A DNA stretch of 64,000 nt from Symbiodinium natans (taxonomy: Eukaryota > Sar > Dinophyceae > Suessiales > Symbiodiniaceae). This document shows positions 58,810 to 64,000 of this stretch, piece after piece. The stretch spans positions 87,252 through 151,251 of the forward strand of contig CAJNDS010002410.1 of assembly GCA_905221605.1 (NCBI GenBank). Direction: 5' to 3'. Under the pieces are notes generated by a model. It was given only the letters and a program-made list of their open reading frames with translations. It made no database searches and was not told the DNA's origin. Made by a program: the position numbers and the translations under genes. Each line of letters opens with the position of its first letter. The stretch's first letter is position 1.

Positions 58810-61800
58810 GGCCGTGGATCCAGGAATCTAGGCCGTCAAGGCCGCATCTTGAGGGAACGTCGGGGGAAGCCTAATTCTGCATGTTTGCAGCACCCACTCG
58901 TGCGGCAGGGTCTCCGATCAGGACGGTCTGCCACACCTTAGCTCCAACACGTGATGAAGCACGCACCTCTGGCCCGCTTGCGCACCCTCGGCTTAAATTT
59001 CCCTGACCGGGGCGGCAACCAAAGCGCAGATCATGCTTTTAAGGAAGCATATGGGAGCATGAGGAAGCCATGTGGCGGTTGCAACCTCGGAGTGATTTTG
59101 TGGCTGGCCAGCCATGGTGACAGTAGCGAGGCCGTCCTTCAGAGTTGGGCTGGGACCTTGTTTACTTTGGGGGGCCTTCTGATGCCTCTCCCCCCTTTCT
59201 CCCCTTTAAGGGCACCTTCACAAGATCCAGGAGGCGTGAAACAAGTCTGTTGTCGACCCCGGGGGGGGGGCGTCCTGATACGACTATTTGGCACGTACCT
59301 TGGCTGTGAAGATGCACCACTCTTTCAGACTGCAAACTTCCCAGGCTCTGAAGGCCACCTCAAGAATGTCTCATGCTGCTTGCAGGCAAGCCACTTGCTT
59401 GCGGAGGGGTGTCCGATTTGGCTAGCACCCAGTCACAGAAATGGCAGCGGAGTCAGGGCCTCATGCTGTTGCCTCACCTGACGTGTCGAGAAACCTTTTT
59501 GCGCATCATTGGGCACCCTGACAGCCCTGAACCTGCCACAGCCTACTAGGTTCACTAGATGCGGGATAGGCTGAACCTCTGCGCCGCAGGCCAGCATCAA
59601 TGCCCAAAGGCCCCGGCACGCCACCCTTCTTTCCCATTGAGGCCAGGCCTGGCTCAAGAATGCAGAAACAGCTCGGCTGTCGGGTTTCTGAGAAACTATG
59701 GGTCTAGTTGAAGGCCAAAGAGGAGCTACCTACAAGAATGTAAGAATCTTTTTGTAGCGTTTGTGTGTAATGGCAAATATGCGGCTAGGTCATGTGTAGT
59801 CTCATGTTTCATTACGTTCCTCTACGTAGATTTCATTCTGGATGTAAAAGAACGTACGCCACACCGGGAGCGAACCTGTGATTGTCCAGGCCCACCGAAG
59901 AAATCGCTGCGTAAATGGCAAATATGCGGCTAGGTCATGTGTAGTCTCATGTTTCATTACGTTCCTCTATGTAGATTTCATTCTGGATGTAAAAGAACGT
60001 ACGCCACACCGGGAGCGAACCTGTGATTGTCCAGGCCCACCGAAGAAATCGCTGCGTAATTGGCTCTCCAGCCTTCGACACCTCGGAATGGCATTGCCCT
60101 CATCCGTCATACAGTGAAACCCTTACCCCCTGCCTTGTAATCCAAAGGCTTGCAGGCACCGCTATGTTTTGAGTACTGCAGGCACGCAAGCTCCGTGCGC
60201 AGACGAATTCCCCCCCAGTTCCAAGCCCTTTGCCACTTGTGCGTGAGGACGGGCACTTTCTTTCGTCCGTTGGGGTGTGGGAGCCGAAGCTCCGTCCACT
60301 CTCTTTTTCTTCTTCTTCCTCTTCTTCTTCTTCTTCAGGCGGCCGCGCTCCGTCCTTTCTGTTGTTCTTTCGACTCCCCCGGAGTGTGGTCTCTTCTGGT
60401 GGTTTCTTGCTGCACACCAAACCACTCAGGAGGTGACTGTTGAGGCAGCTTCAAAGTCCTGAAGCACAGGCTGGCAAATTTCGGGATTTCGTCACCAAGG
60501 TTACGTGGCCTTTCATTGCAAGCCTACCTTGAAATACGTTGAAAGAACGAGGCTCCCACAGTACAGACAAATACGTTCTGGCAGCTTTGGCAACAACGAC
60601 CAGAACATCAGAAACATCCCCAAAACCCAAAACCCGAAACCCGAAACCCAGCTTGGGCCCTGCCTGTGTGGCAAGCTGATCTGTCGCAGCGTAGAGCTTC
60701 AGTTTGGGAAGCGCCCAGGCCTTGGTGCGTAGGACTTTGGCTCAAGCTTTGGCTGCTCCAGCAATACAAGCAGAGGCTGCGAAAAGCCCCACCCAACTGG
60801 ACAAGCCCACGCTCATTTCCGCCGAGAGTGGTGTGACGCAATGCCTTTCACAAAACTGACCACAAAGCGCCCCTCGCCACTGGAAGGCTACAGCCGCTAG
60901 TTCGCCTTGGCTTCCAAGAGGCCATGCCAAAACGCACGAAAGCCCTGAGACCCCTTCCCTCCCCTCTTGGACCCTCCTAGGACTGCTGGCGCATGCTACA
61001 GTACACCCCCGTTGGGTCGGCCCGGCTGCCGAGGCGGCGCGCGCAAGCGTTCACACTTACACGCAAGTACGCTTTCTGCATGCCCCTGGCCGAGCTTATG
61101 TTCACCCGAGCTGTGGGCTGTGAGATCTACGTGGTAGCACGCTTTCGGCAGCTCCTGTCCAGGTCTGTGGAATCCGACACCAGCTTCTCAATTCAGTTTT
61201 GGAGTGCCCCCCTCCTCCAAGAGGCGCTTCGCACCTCGGTTGGAGACCTCGGCATCCACCTAAAACCTTGCAACCAAGATAACCCTATAGGCCCTAGCGA
61301 TGAGGAGCACGGCATGCAAGGTTGAGCGCCATGGAAAAGCTCCTTTTGGGATGCTTGGCTTAAGGGGACAGTCGTCCAGAATGCCCCATATCCAGACGAG
61401 ACACCATGTACGCGTGCGTACCTGCAGGGGCTCGGGCGTCATCACAGCATGTTGAGGCAGCAGTATGTTGAGGAAGCAGACTTTGCAGGCTCAACAAGCG
61501 GCGGCGGCCTGCTGGCCGGTGCGGGACGAACACGCCTGGCCTTGCAAACTGCCATGGCAGCCATGGCATCAACCAATCAACCACTCTGTACTTTTGCCGT
61601 TTCGCACTTTCATGTTTGCTCATGTTCGCTCATGTTTGCTCCGTCTTGACAAACAACAACTCTCGGCCAAGACTTCAGTAAGCACTGGGCGCCACCGTCC
61701 GGGTCTTGCCGGGAGATGGCCGGCCGCCACCGGAGCCTCCAAACAGCCCGACACAGTGGAAGTGGCCACGGGGACGGCCCTGTGAATTCTTTCAGCCTTT

Positions 61801-62190
61801 CAGCAGCTCCAAAACATTCTTTCAGCTACAGTGGCAGCATCCGAATCTTGGCTTTCCGCACAGTGGCGGAAGTCAGGATGACAGGCAAAATCAGAGACAT
61901 GCTCCCTGGAGAGGGAGTGAAGCTTGCCTGTGGGAAGCATATTGCTATGTGTTGCTCCCGTGCTCCGAGACCCTCCCACGTTGGTGGGACCGAGGAAAGG
62001 CGCACCAGATGAAAAAGCAAATGCCAAAAGGGTACTGTTTGAACTTTGAACTCCGAGCTTCGCTCTCTGCGCAATGACAGAAGCAGGATGTCAACGGCGG
62101 AGTCAAGACCGAATTCAAGCATTCTCTGCGCCAGAATTGGGCCCAAGGTGCCACTCTCACGACATTGTCACTACCATGTCACTCTGCAGC
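58810..62190. other. Stretch between the transporter and the persulfide dioxygenase genes
   Basis: The transporter's missing 5' exon should lie here. A minus-strand segment near 59288-59335 (SLKEWCIFTAK before a GTACGT donor) is one unproven candidate. Plus-strand frames near 60.75-60.84 kb and 61.0-61.3 kb and a minus-strand frame at 61.83-62.15 kb have no recognised motif. A TCT/TTC-rich patch lies at 60299-60335 and a 145-bp tandem duplication at 59771-60060. Confidence 0.4.
59771..60060 (+). repeat. 145-bp tandem duplication
   Basis: TGGCAAATATGCGGCTAGGT begins at 59771 and again at 59916, and the two copies are almost identical. Each ends with a segment whose complement, CACAGGTTCGCTCCCGGTGT, vaguely resembles a tRNA T-arm. 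Confidence 0.9.
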
Positions 62191-62194
62191 AATC

Positions 62195-63750
62195 CTAGAT
62201 CGGAAGCATCTCAGATGCATCAAAATGCACGCCGCAGGCCATGTTGGCGGGCACGGCGATGTCAATCTGCTTGGGGTTCGGCAGCCCAAGGCCTTCCATG
62301 AACTTGGCAAACTCCTCTGCAGACTTGGTCAGCCGAGGGTTCAGCATCTTCTCTTCCAGGACCGTGGAGGAACCCCTGTTCTTGTAGTCATGACCAGGGC
62401 AGACGAGCGTATCATCCGGGAGGGTGAAGATCTGCTCGTGCACGCTGGCATGGAGCGTGAAGGAGTTTCCTTGCTGGAAGTCGGTCCTTCCACATCCACG
62501 AACCAGCAGGGTGTCACCTGTGAACGCAAAGGTAGCCGTCCGGGTCCGCAAGATGTAAGTCACGCAGCCATCGGTGTGGCCTGGGGTGGCGCGGACTTCC
62601 AAAGAGAGGTCGCCGAACCCTACCTCCTCCCCGTGCTGAATGTGGATATCCGCTTCGGCCCCTGAAGACTTGGAGATGATGGTCTGGACGTGGGGGAAGT
62701 CTTTGCGAATAGCAGCTCCGGACGTCACATGGTCTGCGTGACAGTGCCTAGGGAAGGAGCACAAAGCATCTGAGAGAGCCATGACGCGATCTTCTACGTC
62801 GAACATCGGCTGAACATTCCTCTGAGCGCGGGGCGTGTTCAGGACGTACTTCAAGTGTAGTCCCAGATCGCCGATGGCCTTTAAATCACGGTCCTTCTGC
62901 TCCAGGACCGGGTCGATCAACACGGCTTGTTTGGTGGCTGGGCATGCAATCAAATATGTCCTTGGCTCGCGTACGGCCACGTGGGTACGGCCAGGAGGGG
63001 CCGACCCCGCGGGGCCGGCCCCCTTAGTCTGCCACCTCACCATAAATTCGCCAAAAAACTTGCCACGCATGTATCAAGATTGTCCAAGTGTCAGAGTGCT
63101 CGACACAGGGTCGTAGAATTGCCTCACCTCCGGACTCCGCTCAATGAGGGGAGCGCCATCCCTCTTTCCCAAGGAAGGCAAGAAGGACTGGAGCCATGCT
63201 TGTGCCTCGGGCTTCACGGTGTCGATCTGGAGATCACTGACCAACAGCTCTGCAGAGCCTGCAGTGTATCCACTCCTCTTGGCCATCCAAGCCAACATGG
63301 CAATGGCAGCCCGGTTTGCGCTGGTGCACTGGATCATCAAAGGCCGAGGCAACCGGTCGATGCAGTTGACCACTTCCTCGACCACTCGCATTGGCAAGTC
63401 CTTGCTCGGCTTGAAGGGGACGACCTCCAGCACACAGCCATTGCTTCGGATGGGTGCTGCGAAGTAGTGCTCATCCGAGGTTTCGTTCAGATAGAGCCAT
63501 CCCTTGCAGTGACTTGCCAGCTGCCCCACCACATCGGAGGGCAGATTGCCACTGACAAGGACGTCTCCGGGCAAGGCGGGCCGTCGCAAAGGGAACCGGG
63601 CCTGCATGTTCTGGAGCGCTTCCAGCTTCACCTTGGCACTGAATCCTTGAACTCTCTTGAACATATGCATAACCCTCGCAAGCCTTTCCTATCTGCCCCC
63701 TGAAGCTCACCAGCCTTGTCCTTCATAGGCGATCCGGCAGAACAGCCCAT
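62195..63750 (-). CDS. ETHE1: ETHE1-like persulfide dioxygenase fused to an N-terminal DUF442/sulfurtransferase-like domain, four exons
   Basis: The C-terminal half is a metallo-beta-lactamase-fold iron dioxygenase that oxidises glutathione persulfide to sulfite. Exons: 63750-63711, 63645-63093, 62960-62835 and 62747-62195, joining in phase to 423 residues. Introns start GT, GA and GC, and all end AG followed by G. The N-terminal domain (about 25-165) resembles the DUF442 phosphatase-like domain of bacterial Blh proteins, with Cys120-TSAN-Arg125 as its CX4R loop. The dioxygenase domain starts SSTLTYLIACPA (about 195). Metal motif THCHADH is at 240-246; His297 (ATPGHTDGC) and Asp318 (FTGDTLL) complete the 2-His-1-Asp set. 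GCGRTDFQQG, CPGHDY and NPRLT follow. The 13 codons of exon 1 begin MGCSAGSP, a possible acylation signal; this exon is inferred from phase and the AG-G rule. The dioxygenase call is firm, the N-terminal domain likely. Confidence 0.9.
62961..63092 (-). other. GA-AG intron with transposon-like ends
   Basis: This 132-base intron of the persulfide dioxygenase gene begins GACACTTGG and ends CCAAG, followed in the exon by GACA. So a GACA direct repeat brackets an insert with CTTGG/CCAAG inverted ends. Joining CT to GACATATTTG restores STLTYLIACPA, as expected for the family. Confidence 0.8.
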
Positions 63751-64000
63751 GGCTCCAGCGGCCAAAGTCTATAAGCAGGAAAATGGGGCAAGACCACTGA
63801 TCCAGATCTTGCAGGAGGGCAGCTCTACTTGTCTGCAGCTCTGCAGTAAAAGGCGATATGCGCCCAACCCTGCGCACGAAAGTGGATGATTTCTGGCCAA
63901 GCAGCAGAAGGAGTAGAACCTGACATGTGTCATTTGTCCCCGCCCCTTATCGAAACAAGCACTGGAGGATCCAAAAGCATTGGAAACTGAACTGCAGGGG
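63751..64000. other. Right edge, upstream of the persulfide dioxygenase gene
   Basis: No further coding segment recognised. The promoter or upstream trans-splice acceptor of the gene should lie here, but dinoflagellates lack a TATA box and no element is evident. Confidence 0.3.

Noticed and set aside
60728-60744. Relic dinoflagellate spliced-leader sequence (TTTGGCTCAAG)
   Set aside because: Eleven bases match the end of the leader, but the preceding bases do not and there is no adjoining intronless gene copy.
62165-62665. Plus-strand frame of 166 codons
   Set aside because: It is the antisense shadow of the persulfide dioxygenase exon.
62748-62834. 29 extra residues inside the dioxygenase domain
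   Set aside because: The in-frame insert splits the THCHADH metal motif. Removing an 87-base GC-AG intron restores it exactly, so it is an intron rather than a real insertion.

Overview
The window looks like nuclear DNA of a dinoflagellate, most likely from the Symbiodinium/Polarella part of the tree; the species cannot be told from the sequence. Four signs support this. Genes are cut into many small exons. The introns that can be placed from protein reading frames mostly begin with GC or GA and end in AG, nearly always followed by G. All convincing coding exons lie on the minus strand, as in one-way gene arrays. TTTAGGG-type telomeric repeats are scattered through the interior. There is no bacterial operon structure, so almost every long open frame is either one exon or a shadow over repeats.

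Layout. 0-9.2 kb is repeat-dominated: an interstitial TTTAGGG array, a 595-bp inverted-repeat element with an 8-bp target duplication (968-1562), 9-bp minisatellites, a roughly 145-bp satellite, poly-C modules and two facing triplet-repeat tracts. 9.2-28 kb holds minus-strand gene pieces: an exonuclease-like exon, a hypothetical protein (13.8-14.3 kb), an unknown multi-exon gene (15.7-18.15 kb, perhaps to 19.5 kb), a two-exon tRNA 2'-phosphotransferase (20.2-21.0 kb) and another unknown multi-exon gene (22.5-24.8 kb). 28-36 kb is mostly non-coding and includes about 780 bp of alternating GC/GT dinucleotides. 36-49.6 kb carries a large gene with at least six EF-hand loops. One of its introns contains a 2.7-kb element with 44-bp inverted ends, made almost entirely of palindromes. 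50.4-51.2 kb is the 3' end of a charged, coiled protein. 54.6-58.8 kb is a 14-exon membrane transporter of the triose-phosphate/nucleotide-sugar transporter family. 62.2-63.75 kb is a four-exon gene joining a DUF442-like sulfurtransferase domain to an ETHE1-type persulfide dioxygenase.

The genes show no obvious shared pathway. They cover sulfide detoxification, tRNA splicing repair, calcium binding and metabolite transport. They share architecture: same strand, short exons, non-GT introns, and introns or spacers filled with telomere-like and palindromic repeats. Three genes (2'-phosphotransferase, transporter, ETHE1 fusion) could be joined exon by exon with phases that agree; the others are partial models.
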